Made by a program: the position numbers and the translations under genes. From the NCBI GenBank assembly GCA_949987705.1, contig OX465281.1, positions 225,341,978 through 225,405,977 on the forward strand: 64,000 nt of DNA, given 5' to 3'. Under the pieces are notes generated by a model. That model searched no databases. It was not told the DNA's origin and was given only the letters and a program-made list of their open reading frames with translations. Source of the DNA: Thereva unica (Eukaryota > Arthropoda > Insecta > Diptera > Therevidae). Positions 52,101-61,988 of the stretch are shown in pieces; within the stretch, counting starts at the first letter, position 1; each line of letters opens with the position of its first letter.

Positions 52101-55100
52101 TGAATGGAGGTCTTTAGTGAAGAAACATGTTTTACTTAATTTAACCCAGTTTTCTCGGCATTTTACACTGTTTCTTTAAAAAAATTTACGTGATATTTAC
52201 CGAGAACCCCCCTCTCCCCCACGTGAGATTTGGCTCGACCCCCTCCCTCCCCTAAACACCTCACGTAATTTATGGACGACCCCTTAATGTTGTAACCACG
52301 GTCGGCGTTAGCGGGAGATATTCACGTTGGAGTCCTACGCCTCCTGAAAAGGGTGAACACCGCTAACCAACTGACAAGGGCTGTAAGTGACGTCGGCAGT
52401 GCCAGACTACCAGGCGGAGTCGCTAAGTAAAGACCCAACCTTAGTGGAACTTTGGTACCCGGATTAATCAGCTATGCCCGTTTCACATTATTCCAGAAGA
52501 AATCCAGTCCAGCGATCGAGTCCAGCGAACTGGATTGACAGATTAAACCTTAAACAGTGAACATACATTTTTTTTTTTTTTTGTAAACACGCATTGTTTT
52601 GGTTCTATAACTCCTAACAATGATAAAATTTACTGAAAACCAAATTTTAACCGTGTTACCGACCAATAAATTTTGAAAAACTTCAATAATGTAGATGATA
52701 CGATATAGTCTAGCACTGGGCTAGATTGACTTGCTGAATTACTGGACTGGGTTAATGTGAACCGCGTCTTAAGCCGACAAGATGAGTTATTAGAGTGCCG
52801 GCTAAAACTCCAGCTTTCCCTACCTCAGTTCAATGATGTTCAGTTCAATCCACATAGCTTCGCCGGATAAAGTCCATTTCATTCCATTATTCCAGTTGAT
52901 TACGGTGTTTTGGGCGAAATCTTACGTTTAACTTCAGTTTGAGTCCAGTTGGACGAACTGAGGTTTGTTTTATCCTTATACCCCGGCTTCACCGGCCTCA
53001 GTTTAATCAAGTTCACTTCAATCGGCATAAGTGGCTTCACCGGCTAGCATGTTCAGTTCGTGCTTGAAATTGTTGTTGCTTTTTCGCCACAAGTTAGAAA
53101 TGCAAAAGCTCACTGGAATGACTTTCCATTATTCCAATTTTTTACTCTCTTTTGAGCGAGCTTTTACTTTGAAACTCAATTTCATGTTCTGTAGGCCCAA
53201 AGCAGGCATTTTTTCCTGACTTTAAAATGTGAAAAATGTATGGGAAATCAGGAAATTTTAAAGTACAGTAGACTAATTTGCTCGAACTTTCGAAATTTTG
53301 GCGGTGAAGCCGGGGTATTAGTTGAATATATGGAAACAGTGTGTGAACTGAGAGGTTATTTTAAATTTTAGTTCACCAATGTTCTAGAACCTGCGTAGTT
53401 CGACCGGCGAAGTCAGGGCATAATGATAATTGGTCAAAGCAATAATGCTGATTCTTTTATTAAAATATTGATATTTTATAGAATTTAGTGCAGTCATTAT
53501 TTTTTTTAATTAGTATGATTTTTTCCGCTTAAACAGGTCCTATCAAACATTGAGTTTGAGGAACTTTAGATTTAGTGGAATATCTAGTTTCTTTTGGCGA
53601 AGAAGAAAACAGTTTAGTGGTTTTCTGGTGGTTTTAAAAGTCGAATCTAATGGTCTGTTGAGGATACAAAAGGCAACGCTCCATCGCAGTAGACTGTAGG
53701 AAAGATATTGGCTACGTGGCATTGATATTGCACATATCCGTAAGGGTTCCTGACTACTATCAATCACCAAAAAATTTAAAATATTTAAAATATACATACT
53801 CTCCGATCTCCTCTCCTGCTAACGAAAAATCAATTAAATCGAGATATTCTATATGTGGTAGTTTCGCAAAATATTCTATTCTGCTCGCAAGTGCCTCGTT
53901 CTCGGCTTGCTAAAAATCCAAAACCATAGAAACTACATATATCAAGGACGTAGCCAGGGGAGGGGTTTTGGGGGTTCAAACCCCTCCCGAATAGAAAAAA
54001 ACATCGCAGATAACATGAAAAATCAAATAATAACATAATTTTTGAATTTTATGCACATAAACTTCGCATTTATTTTTCTTAAACGTGGTCCATATATAAT
54101 AAATAGTTTTTCTTAAATTTTATACTAAATTTTGAGATAGGCAGAACAGCATTCAAATCGCATTTTTATTCTTAGAAATACCTTTGGCGACAGTGATGTA
54201 TAGCCCAAACCAAACGAGACGACGTTTCTCAAAAGTCGATTTTCCATGTATTCGTAGTAGATTTCGAGGCGAAAATTTGAAAATACATAAACGCATGTCT
54301 TATTCATATGTGCGCAATGTTTATTTGGGTGTAATTGTCATTTTCCCACAAATGCGAAAAAAGGAAAAATATGTAGATGACATATTATATAGTAGAAAGT
54401 ATAGGGGGAGAAAGGAGAGCTCTCATTTACACAGATCATTATTATGATTCTTACAATAACCCCTCCCGAAGCAAAATGCTGGCTACGTCCTTGACATATA
54501 TACATAATCTAATATTATTTTAAGGTTTACCTTCACTCTGAATGTATCACGCAATCTCTTAAATTGTAAAGTCACAGCACAATACTTATTCGCCTCTTTA
54601 ATCGCATTATCAACATTTTCGCCAAATATTTTGTTATTAATAATTTGCATTACTGCCCAGACAGAGTCGTTAACTAGCACTGGGGCGCACATAATTTCTG
54701 TAATTCGAATCCGTAATAAGCGAAGATATTCGTTTGTTATCCTCTCATCATCCTGGTCAAAAGTTACATTTAAAATATTTTTCGATTTAAAAGTTTGCTT
54801 CACAAATCCAAAAGTGTTGTTTAACCTGCAAGCAATAATTTGTTATTTTTACAAGTAATATACATAGTATATTCTTCCAGTACTTACCTGGTTAAGGTTC
54901 TAAGTTGGATTACTTCCGTAGTGTTACCTTTCTGCTTGACACACCAAACCTTTGTACTGTGTGCATGAAATTCATAAAAAAGAGCACTTTGGCTCCCAAA
55001 GTTACTAAAAATTACATTCTGCGGAAAAATAATTCTAGAGAAAACATGTCAAAAGAAAAAGGAAAATCTTACGAAGAATTTTCCAAGATAATCAGAAAAT

Positions 55101-55246
55101 GTGATTTTCGTTTGAAAATATTCATTCATGAATAACGCGTTTTGCCCAAGAAATTGTTTTACAGCGGCCTTGTTAGCCCTGTTTATAGATCCTATAAGAA
55201 CACTTTCGATCCATGTCATCGCTTCTTTTAGATATCCAATGATGAA
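48146..55246 (-). CDS. Gene C: GAF-PDE family paralogue with degenerate catalytic site (5' incomplete)
   Basis: Seven exons in phase: 55246-55073, 55018-54888, 54825-54531, 53909-53800, 49180-48949, 48896-48292 and 48239-48146 (stop TGA); 1641 nt, 546 codons, no internal stop. Lengths 174, 131, 295, 110, 232, 605 and 94 nt parallel gene A. Order: helical lead-in, GAF-B, hinge, PDE-like fold. Substitutions versus active PDEs: FHNAFQS (second His of HNxxH lost) and LYCVDHRG (the HD pair replaced by YC, while DHRG survives); WCSYH carries Ser where the distal Asp is expected. GAF-B has INNKIFG instead of an NKFDE motif. A non-hydrolytic role is inference. GAF-A and start codon are not seen; the sequence upstream of exon 1 is LINE debris, so the gene may be truncated or its 5' exons lie past 64 kb. 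Confidence 0.82.
49445..49605 (+). mobile_element. tRNA-derived SINE, copy 5 (partial)
   Basis: Head lacks the first bases but retains CGCCTGGCTACCATC and GGTCGAATCCCGG (one base short of the B-box), then the CCTACATAACTTTCC and TTTACATTCCGGATTCC body. It is followed at about 49608-49672 by a reversed piece of the same family (GACATGCGCTTGGTGGAGCG). Confidence 0.7.
49673..49815 (-). repeat. Possible pogo/Tigger-type element end
   Basis: On the minus strand from 49815: TACAGTGGAGTTCACTTAAC followed by repeated CACGAAAA words. CAGTGG ends with CTTAACACG repeats resemble pogo-group termini. Only one end is seen, so this is tentative. 49816-50390 has no recognised gene. Confidence 0.35.
50392..50515 (+). 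repeat. CCCCCTCCCTCC / CTCACGTGAGATTT repeat, copy 1
   Basis: Shares GTGAGATTT..CCGACCCCCTCCCTCCCC and TCACGTGA blocks with 52195-52290, in the same orientation. The two may be ends or solo copies of one family. The element between them is not resolved. Confidence 0.4.
50830..50983. mobile_element. 154-bp MITE with TTA duplication (CATACACGGTC family)
   Basis: Ends AGGCCCCCATACACGGTC and GACCGTGTATGGGGGCCT with TGTACA words inside. TTA flanks at 50827-50829 and 50984-50986. A fragment of the family is at 36340-36417. Confidence 0.75.
51594..52069. mobile_element. Unclassified TIR element with 5-bp duplication CCTGG
   Basis: Ends AGCGCGTTCAAAAACCTTAC and, inverted, GTAAGGTTTTTGAATGCGCT. CCTGG flanks exactly on both sides (51589-51593, 52070-52074). 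The interior repeats the words TTAACCA/TGGTTAA and GTTTTTGAACG several times. A 5-bp duplication with these ends does not match a superfamily I can name with confidence. A partial copy is at 19925-20062. Confidence 0.75.
52195..52290 (+). repeat. CCCCCTCCCTCC / CTCACGTAATTTATGGACG repeat, copy 2
   Basis: Reads CACGTGAGATTTGG, CGACCCCCTCCCTCCCC, CCTCACGTAATTTATGG, GACGACCCCTT. Same orientation as 50392-50515. Probably the end of a TIR element whose partner end is not identified. Confidence 0.4.
52478..52768. repeat. Weak TIR-bounded repeat (possible MITE)
   Basis: GCCCGTTTCACATTATTCCAG...ATCCAGTCCAGCG faces, on the minus strand from 52768, GACGCGGTTCACATTAACC and CAGTCCAGTAATTC. Mismatches are frequent and no duplication is clear. 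Confidence 0.4.
52979..53317. mobile_element. 339-bp MITE with TTA duplication (ends TACCCCGGCTTCACCG)
   Basis: TACCCCGGCTTCACCG at the left is inverted as CGGTGAAGCCGGGGTA at the right. TTA at 52976-52978 and 53318-53320. CTTCACCGG and CAGTTCA words recur inside and in the flanks (52800-52990, 53400), so related copies overlap here. Confidence 0.7.
53800..55246 (-). CDS. Gene C exons 1-4 (GAF-B and hinge)
   Basis: Acceptors and donors are canonical (for example TTTTTCAG before 55246, GTAAGA after 55073, GTAAGT after 54888, GTAAAC after 54531, GTATGT after 53800). The intron between exons 3 and 4 is 621 bp, of which 559 bp is a hAT-like MITE plus its duplication, leaving 62 bp, like the 58-bp homologous intron of gene A. 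Confidence 0.8.
53943..54493. mobile_element. hAT-like MITE with perfect 8-bp duplication, in a gene C intron
   Basis: CAAGGACGTAGCCAG at the left is inverted as CTGGCTACGTCCTTG at the right. ACATATAT is duplicated exactly (53935-53942, 54494-54501). Just inside each end are CCCCTCCCGAA-type words. Ends resemble those of 43810-45676 (CAAGG.CGTA.CCAGG). Confidence 0.85.
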
Positions 55247-55389
55247 CTGAAAAAGATAATTAAAAAATCAAACGTGCTTTTACTTGTGTAGCTTACAATA
55301 AAATCACCAACTGCTTTTCTCTCACAGATTAATCGTCGAGACCTTGCAGTGGCGAAGATGCAGATAAACAGAAGGGGCAGCAAGATCAT

Positions 55390-56209
55390 GAGGGCCGAAA
55401 CACATCCAGGCTGGCTTTAAAGCTCATCTCTCGAAGCTTTCCTTGAGGCGAGCTCCAGAGCCGTCCGCGGAATACTCAAAACACAATCAGGCCGGCTCAT
55501 CACATTTGTCAAATTTGTAAGCGAGCATTGTGGTTCGTAAAAAGTGTAAAATATAAAAATTATTTAAAATAAAATTATTTGGCCTGTTTTCATTGTTATT
55601 TTTTAATTGTTATTATGTAAATGTGGTGAAATTTCAAACATTTTAAATAAAATAAAATTTGTTGACTTTTTTAATTATTATTTATTTGTTTACAGTGAAA
55701 TTTTCTAACATTTTGTATTTAATTCGTTTAATTATTTTCAATACAAACTCGCATACAAAATATCAACCTCAAAGTTCAACTGTCAAAAGCAAAAACTAGA
55801 GCCTCGGCCGAATTCGAATTCCAGCATTGCCGGAATTCCGACAGAGGCGAGACTTGCGGCCAGCTTTGCCAAGGCCTGAATTTGCGAGACAAATTTTGAT
55901 GTGTTCAATCCCATTTAAACGCATTGGTTGGATATGCTTGCAGCTGGCTTTGGGCTTGGATGTGTTCAAAGAGGGCTTGGATGTGTTTCGGCCCTGATTA
56001 TCTTAGGCTCGGCATACCTCTGGTACGACTCCAGGGACCCACCACCATCCAAAGAACTGAAGGATATCGTGGGTCACTCTAAGAGGAGCGGTCTGCATAT
56101 CATCGTAGGATGTGATTCGAACGTCCATCATTATGCCTGCGGCAGTAGTGGAGTGAACAAGAGGGGTGAATACCTTTTTGAGTACCTCTTAACTACTAGC
56201 TTGGACATA
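55390..56209 (+). pseudogene. I/jockey-type LINE endonuclease remnant (5' part)
   Basis: From about 55985 the plus frame reads ALIILGSAYLWYDSRDPPPS, HIIVGCDSNVHHYACGSSGV and KRGEYLFEYLLTTSLDIY, matching the apurinic-type endonuclease of these LINEs (YLPYDS..., IIGCDANAHH..WGSS, RG..L.E). It is cut at 56210 by the Tc1 element and resumes at 57823. 55390-55924 has repeated AGGCCTG/GCCTTGG-type words and AT-rich sequence with no clear frame. Confidence 0.68.
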
Positions 56210-56211
56210 TA

Positions 56212-57820
56212 CAACTCCGCGACAAAAGTTTGACCTCAGCTAGAAAAATAGAAAGCAGGTAAGGTGGGGTGTACTGACCGTAATGTAATTATTTTTATAG
56301 AATTCCGGGTTGATTTTATGAGATACTCATGATTTGGTGACCTATTTTTATTAATTGTTCTAAGAAATAATGAAAATTTTGTAAAAAATGGGATAAAAAC
56401 GCCGCGACAAAAGTTTGACCTCACCAGTTTTAAAACACTTCTGTTAAGACTAAGAGCGAGTGGTTGTTAGTGAAGTTGTAAATTAAACTTTTTTAGTAAT
56501 TTTTTTAAATAAATCGGTACAAATATGGGCAGTGGAAAGCGCTTATCACGTGAAGAAATCGAGCGAATCAAAACGTTGAAAGAAGAAGGGTACTCTAACA
56601 GGAAAATCGCCCTTAGATTGGGTAGAAGCCCCAGAGTCATCAATAACTTGCTTAAGGACATCGAAAATTACGGTAGGAAGCCGATACCAGGCAAACCAAG
56701 GGCCACAACAGAGAGAGAAAGCAGTAGGATCCTGCGAACAGCGTCAAATTCATCCATGCCTGCCAGGGAAATTGGAGCTGAAGTCGGAGTAAATGCAAGT
56801 TTACGCACTGTGCAGAGGATTTTGAAGCGCTCACCAGTTCTACAACGTCGCCGACTCAAGAAAAAGCCGCTATTACTACGTAGACACAAGGAACAACGCT
56901 TGGAATTCGCTCGCGCTCACATGGCCTGGAAAGACGAGTGGAACCAAGTTATCTTTTCAGACGAAAAACGGTTCTGTCTTGATGGACCGGACGGATACGC
57001 ATATTATTTCCATGATTTACGGAAGGAAGAGAGGTTTTTGACTCGACATCCCCGCCGGGAAGGAGGAATAATGATATGGGGAGCCATTTCAGTTAGAGGA
57101 CCAGTGGAGCTCAAATTCATCGAGGGAACTCAGACAGGAGTACGTTACCGGGACATGTTAGAAGAGGTTAAGCCGTTGGTGGAAGAAATAATGGAAGGTC
57201 AACCATAGATTTTCCAACAAGACCATGCAGCAGTTCACACCGCTAGGGTGGTTCGGGAGTGGTTTAGGGCCAATAACGTGGTGGAAATGGAGTGGCCATC
57301 GATGTCTCCAGACCTAAACATTATAGAGAACCTATGGGGCTGACTCACGAGGAGAGTCTACCGCTCTGGACAACAATATGGGACTATCACAGAACTGAAG
57401 ACTGCAATAAGGACAGCGTGGGATGAAATTCCACTAGATTTATTACAAAACTTGTACAGTAGTATAGGAAATAGAATTTATCAAGTAATATTAAACCGGG
57501 GAGGCCATACCAAATATTAATAAATGGAATTTAAAGTTAAAATTATTCTTTCTTTTATTTTTCTTATCTTCCCTTGCTTAATTTTCAAAATAGTTCCCAA
57601 AATTGAAGGTGAGGTCAAACTTTTGTCGCGGCGTTTTTATCCCATTTCTTACAAAATTTTCATTATTTCTTAGAACAATTAATAAAAGTAGGTCACCAAA
57701 TCATGAGTATCTCATAAAATCAACCCGGAATTCTATAAAAATAATTACATTGCGGTCAGTACACCCCACCTTACCTGCTTCTTATTTTTCTACCTGAGGT
57801 CAAACTTTTGTCGCGGAGTG
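56212..57820. mobile_element. Tc1-type transposon with IR/DR-style ends, TA duplication
   Basis: 1609 bp, TA at 56210-56211 and 57821-57822. Terminal inverted repeats are about 210 bp long. Each contains the word CGCGACAAAAGTTTGACC twice, once at the outer end (56218, 57815) and once at the inner end (56402, 57628). That is the IR/DR arrangement known from some Tc1 elements. One transposase gene with two stops. Inserted inside a LINE endonuclease gene. Confidence 0.88.
56525..57520 (+). pseudogene. Tc1 transposase, DD34E, two nonsense codons
   Basis: 331 codons from the ATG at 56525. N-terminal paired helix-turn-helix region (LSREEIERIKTLKEEGYSNR; GRSPRVINNLL), GRKPIPGKPR AT-hook-like linker, second HTH, then catalytic domain: first Asp in VIFSDEKRF, second in FQQDHAAVHT, Glu in SPDLNIIENLWG with 34 residues between the last two (DD34E). 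In-frame TAG at 57206 (after MEGQP) and TGA at 57341 (after NLWG) are single-base changes from Trp codons. Otherwise the frame is intact, so inactivation looks recent. No claim is made for activity. Confidence 0.88.
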
Positions 57821-57822
57821 TA

Positions 57823-59898
57823 GACATCACGCTAGCCACTCAACACGTTGCCACTTAGGTGAGTGACTGGCGAGTCTCAGATAAGCCATCGTGCTCAGAC
57901 CATAGACACATTTACTTTATAGTTGGTGAGTCTTTGGAAAGAGTGCATATAGGAATCCTAGATATATGAACTGGACAAACTTTTGGGGCGAACTTAGTAG
58001 CGTATTGAAGGGTTCCTGGACTCAATCAAATCTACGAAATTTCTTAAGCGGGCCACTAAAAATCGACTATTAGATTTTAATATATTTATTAACATATTTT
58101 GGTAGCTTTTATAGGTTAAAAGTAATACCCTAAAACGGTTTTTGAAAATTAGAATTTTTCAAAAATTTATGGGCGATTGAAAATTTCGGGTACTTTTTTT
58201 TTAAAAAATTACAATATCTCAACGAATAATTACTGGATTTCAATGAAAATTCGACTGTATGTTAAGGAACAGAAGAGGAACAAAAAAAAATAATTCACAT
58301 AAAAAAAAATATATATAATTTGTTTATAAATAATTAATTTTACAATAAACAAATGGTAATTTAACTAACTTCTCGGTGCTGTAGGAGAAATTGTTAAACT
58401 ATCAACTAAATGACTGCACAAAAAAATACGCGCAATACGCGTTGCTTGCATTTGAGGAGCTCGGGAGAACATAACCGAACTTGTCCAAAAAAAAACTCCC
58501 TTGAATTTTCATCGTTTTTTAACATCACAATTAGTTCATTTGTTAGGGGTTTTGACCTCTAAAACTAAATGTTAATCATAATTTTTTTTTTTAAATTGTT
58601 TTTAGTGAGTTCTAGCTATAGGCGGACTTCCTTACGGAGGCGGTTACTGCTGCTTACAACAATAATTGCCCCGTTCTGATGAGGACGCGTAACAGGAAAA
58701 CTCCATGTTGGAATATCGAGCTCTCCAAGTTGAGATCTGCTACGAGGAAACTTTTCAAGGCAGCCAAGAACTGGGCAACTCGGCTGCGGCAACTGGAGTT
58801 AGAAGTAGTAGTTAGAGAGTTATAAAATCTGGCTAACCACTTATAACAGGGCGATCAGACGAGTAAAAAATAAGTAGCTGGAGGAGTTTCTGCAAGAGTG
58901 TCGAAGACATTCGAGACTCAGCAAAACACAACAAAGCTTTATTAAAGGGCTTATAGCTCCACCTGTCTGGAGGAACGTCAACATAGCATTTATACCTAAG
59001 CCAGGGCGTTCGGATTAAACCTCGGCTAAATCTTTCAGGCCGACAAGTCTCTCGTTTTTTGCCTTGAAGACAATGGAGACAATTGTCGATCGGGAAATAA
59101 CGGAACTTATCTTCAACGCCAACCACTAAGCTCCTATCAGCATGCGTATCAGGCGGGTAAGTCCACTGAGACAGCACTGCACAATCTGGTACTCAGGCTG
59201 GAATGCGCAGCTCTAAACAAAGGAGTTGCGTTGACGGCTCTCCTCGGGAATCTTCGACAATACATCCTTTGATACTATAGCTAGGGCTCTAAGTAGACGC
59301 AGTCTAAGTAGCACTTTCTGCAACTGGGTTGACTCTATGCTGAGAACCCTCAAACTAATAGTCTCAGAGGTTAAGGTGTCTCTGGAGGGCACTATAGCAA
59401 AAGGTTGTTCACAGGGACGAGTTTTATCTCCACTTCTATTTTTCCCTATTGTAGATGAACTCCTAGAGCTGCTCAACGGTCGAATCCTTTTCGCCCAGGG
59501 TTCTGCTCACGATGTCGTAGTTACAGGTGAAACTGAAGGAGACATGACAAGGCATCTGCAGCAGGCACTAGATCTGGTTTCTAGCTGGTGCGAGGGCGTA
59601 GGACTAAAAGTCAACCCCGACAAAACGATTCTAGTTTCTTTCACCAAAAAACGATCACTGCCGGGACTACACTCGTAGGCTTTTCACAACAAGCCAAATT
59701 TTTAGGAGTAACGCTAGATGCCAAGATCAATTGGAACTAGCATATGGACACTCTGATGAGCAGAATGGGCGATGCCTGTGGACTTGCCGCAGAGCTTACG
59801 GTTCCACATGGAGTTTGCAGCCGAAAACCATGTATTGGATATACACCACCATCATTAGACCCATGGTAGCTTACAGAAGTTTAGTTTGGTGGCACAGA
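57823..59898 (+). pseudogene. I/R1-type LINE remnant: end of endonuclease and RT
   Basis: 57830-57950 reads DWRVSDKPSCSDHRHIYF, the end of the endonuclease begun before the Tc1 insertion. An unrelated AT-rich piece (about 58040-58620) intervenes. From 58625 come LTEAVTAAYNNNCPV and NWATRLRQLE, then RT pieces: KTMETIVDREIT, a stretch with AYQAGKSTETALHNLV, GCSQGRVLSPLLF, a degenerate AHDVVVTG palm, and WCEGVGLKVNPDKTILVSFT (near 59335-59680). Stops and frame changes are frequent. It ends at a junction near 59898 with a different LINE. Confidence 0.72.
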
Positions 59899-61035
59899 TA
59901 TTTGGTTGCTTTGGATATCTCCAAGGCTTTTGATAGAGTATGGCACTCAGCCTTGTTAGCTAAACTCAAAGCTATTGGAATTGACTCGCTTCTGTATGAG
60001 TGGGTTGAGAGTTTCCTTTCCAGCCGTTCAATTAAGGTAGTATTGGATGGCGTCAAATCTGAATCTCACCCCATCTCTGCGGGGGTCCCCCAGGGTTCAA
60101 TTTTATCACCGGCTATATTTCTCATCTTTATAAATGACTTACCTTCAATCCCCTCCAACCCACTTCTCAGGTTCGCTGATGACGGTACTTTACGTTACTC
60201 GTACAGCTACGATACAAGACAGACTCATGCCAGATCCTGTCTTGATGATCGGGAACCTATGTCCATCTTATGAGTGGGGAAAGAAGAATCGTGTTGAACT
60301 CAACCCCACCAAAACCAAGTACTGTCTTATTTCAAAGAAAAGGATCAACAGCTCTCCATCCTTGAGAGTGGACAAAGTTGAACTAACGGCCGATCCCTCC
60401 CTACACATCTTAGGCGTGACATTAGCCAAAGACTTGCGATGGAATGACCACATATTCCAAACCGCAAAACAAGGATCCCAGTGGTTGGGATTTCTTAAGA
60501 GGTGCAAGCTCCTTCTCCAGCCATCGGCCCGTGCTGTTATTTATAAATCCTACATTCGGCCTCTTCTCGAATACAACTCCCTCGTTTGGGGCGGCGCTCC
60601 AATAACAGCCTTAGCATGGTTAGATAAGATCCAAAAAGGGCTCTTAAGTTAATTAATAACGGTACCGCTTGCTCCACCATCGACCCCCTGAGCCACCGTG
60701 GGAATGTAGCAGCACTGACCAAATTTTATCGCTACTATCATAGTGACTGTTCCTTCGAGTTAAACGCTCTCTTGCCTCCACGGCAATCTTATACCCGCAA
60801 CACCAGATTAGCCCACTCGTCTCATTCCCTTCACCTGCAACTACCCTTTTCACGCACTCAACAAGATATGAATTCGTTTGTTAAAGAACAACTCGACTGT
60901 GGAATAATCTCTCGCAGTCAGTATTTCCGAGCTCCTACAACATCCAAGAGTTCAAACGCAGGGTTCATCACCACCTTCTTCAATACGCCCCCGTACCTTT
61001 ATAACCCCTCCTCCTCCTCGTACTAAGCTTACTAC
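59899..61035 (+). pseudogene. Jockey/CR1-type LINE RT remnant
   Basis: Begins at motif A (ALDISKAFDRVWHSALLAKL), then SFLSSRSIKVVLDGVKS, AGVPQGSILSPAIFLIFIND, FADDGTLRYS (catalytic FADD). After a frame change come RVELNPTKTKYCLISKK, LHILGVTLAKDLRWNDHI and YIRPLLEYNSLVWGGAP, then, after another, LPPRQSYTRNTR and FFNTPPYLYN. The family follows LINE order through the 3' end. Broken by at least two frame changes. Confidence 0.78.
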
Positions 61036-61053
61036 TAGACATTGCACCATGTA

Positions 61054-61475
61054 CCCCGTTTATAACTAGGTCGAAAAGTTGAGTCGAGATTGCGTTGAAA
61101 TTTCGACCACCGTATATGAAGTTGAGTTGAGTTGACTTTGGGTTGAAATAGAGTTGAATTGATTCAAAACATAACCTTAAATTTTTGTGGAAAATTCTCA
61201 TTTATAGATACGTAAAAATTTAGAATGAAATAATTTATTTTTCCTGTACCAGAAAAAACATCAAACACAAAACTAACGCCGATTGCGGACTTCACGAATA
61301 GTAAACAAACAAGATAAATGTCACTTCAACCCAATTTCAATTCAACCTGCGTATATGAGGTAAAATTCAACTCAATCCAGGTAGGAGAGCAGAGTTGGGT
61401 TGAGTGGACCAAGTTTCAACTCGACATCCGTTTATGACTGGGTTGAACCTGGGTTGAGCCTAGTCACAAACGGGG
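61054..61475 (-). mobile_element. 430-bp-family MITE with TA duplication, copy 2
   Basis: CCCCGTTTATAACTAGG and CCTAGTCACAAACGGGG ends, TA on both sides. Inverted relative to 38483-38912, with the same internal order of TTGAGTTGA / GGTTGAA words. It sits at the 3' end of the LINE before it. Confidence 0.8.
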
Positions 61476-61541
61476 TAATGAAGTGACAAATGACATGATG
61501 GACTAGTAGTACAAAGGGCGACTCCTGAGCTTAACACTGCC

Positions 61542-61769
61542 TATTAGAAATGGGACTTAATTAAAACACGAGTACTTTTACTTTAAAATAATTCTTTATA
61601 TTTAATTTCCGTCTGCACGTATTAGAAAATCTCGAAAGACTAAAAACAAAAACTTTAATTACAAAATTAATTAATTAATTAAAATCAGTGCCTGCTTATA
61701 AGAAGGAGATTAATCTTTGTAAAGTATAGCGGGGGAAAGCAATACATATAATAATTGCTTATTCCAATA
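61542..61769 (-). repeat. Copia 3' LTR (228 bp, candidate)
   Basis: On the minus strand the purine-rich tract TTTGAGGGGGCG (61770-61781) is followed by TATTGGAATAAGC, and the unit ends ATTTCTAATA; the two ends are imperfect inverted repeats. The tract and its position after pol fit a polypurine tract and 3' LTR. The 5' LTR is outside the window, so it cannot be compared. Confidence 0.6.
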
Positions 61770-61988
61770 CGCCCCCTCAAAGATGAATCTACTGTTTTGA
61801 TAAAATAAATAAATTTAAATTAAATTATAGTATAACATAATGAACTTTCAAATATCAAAAAAAATTATAGAATGAAACCATACTCATTTAATTACTTCAA
61901 TGAATGCAGACTTATTTATCTGGGAGATTACATAAATGTATGGCTCAACATTTGTTGCTAGAATTAGGAAAAACCCAGAAAAACCTAA

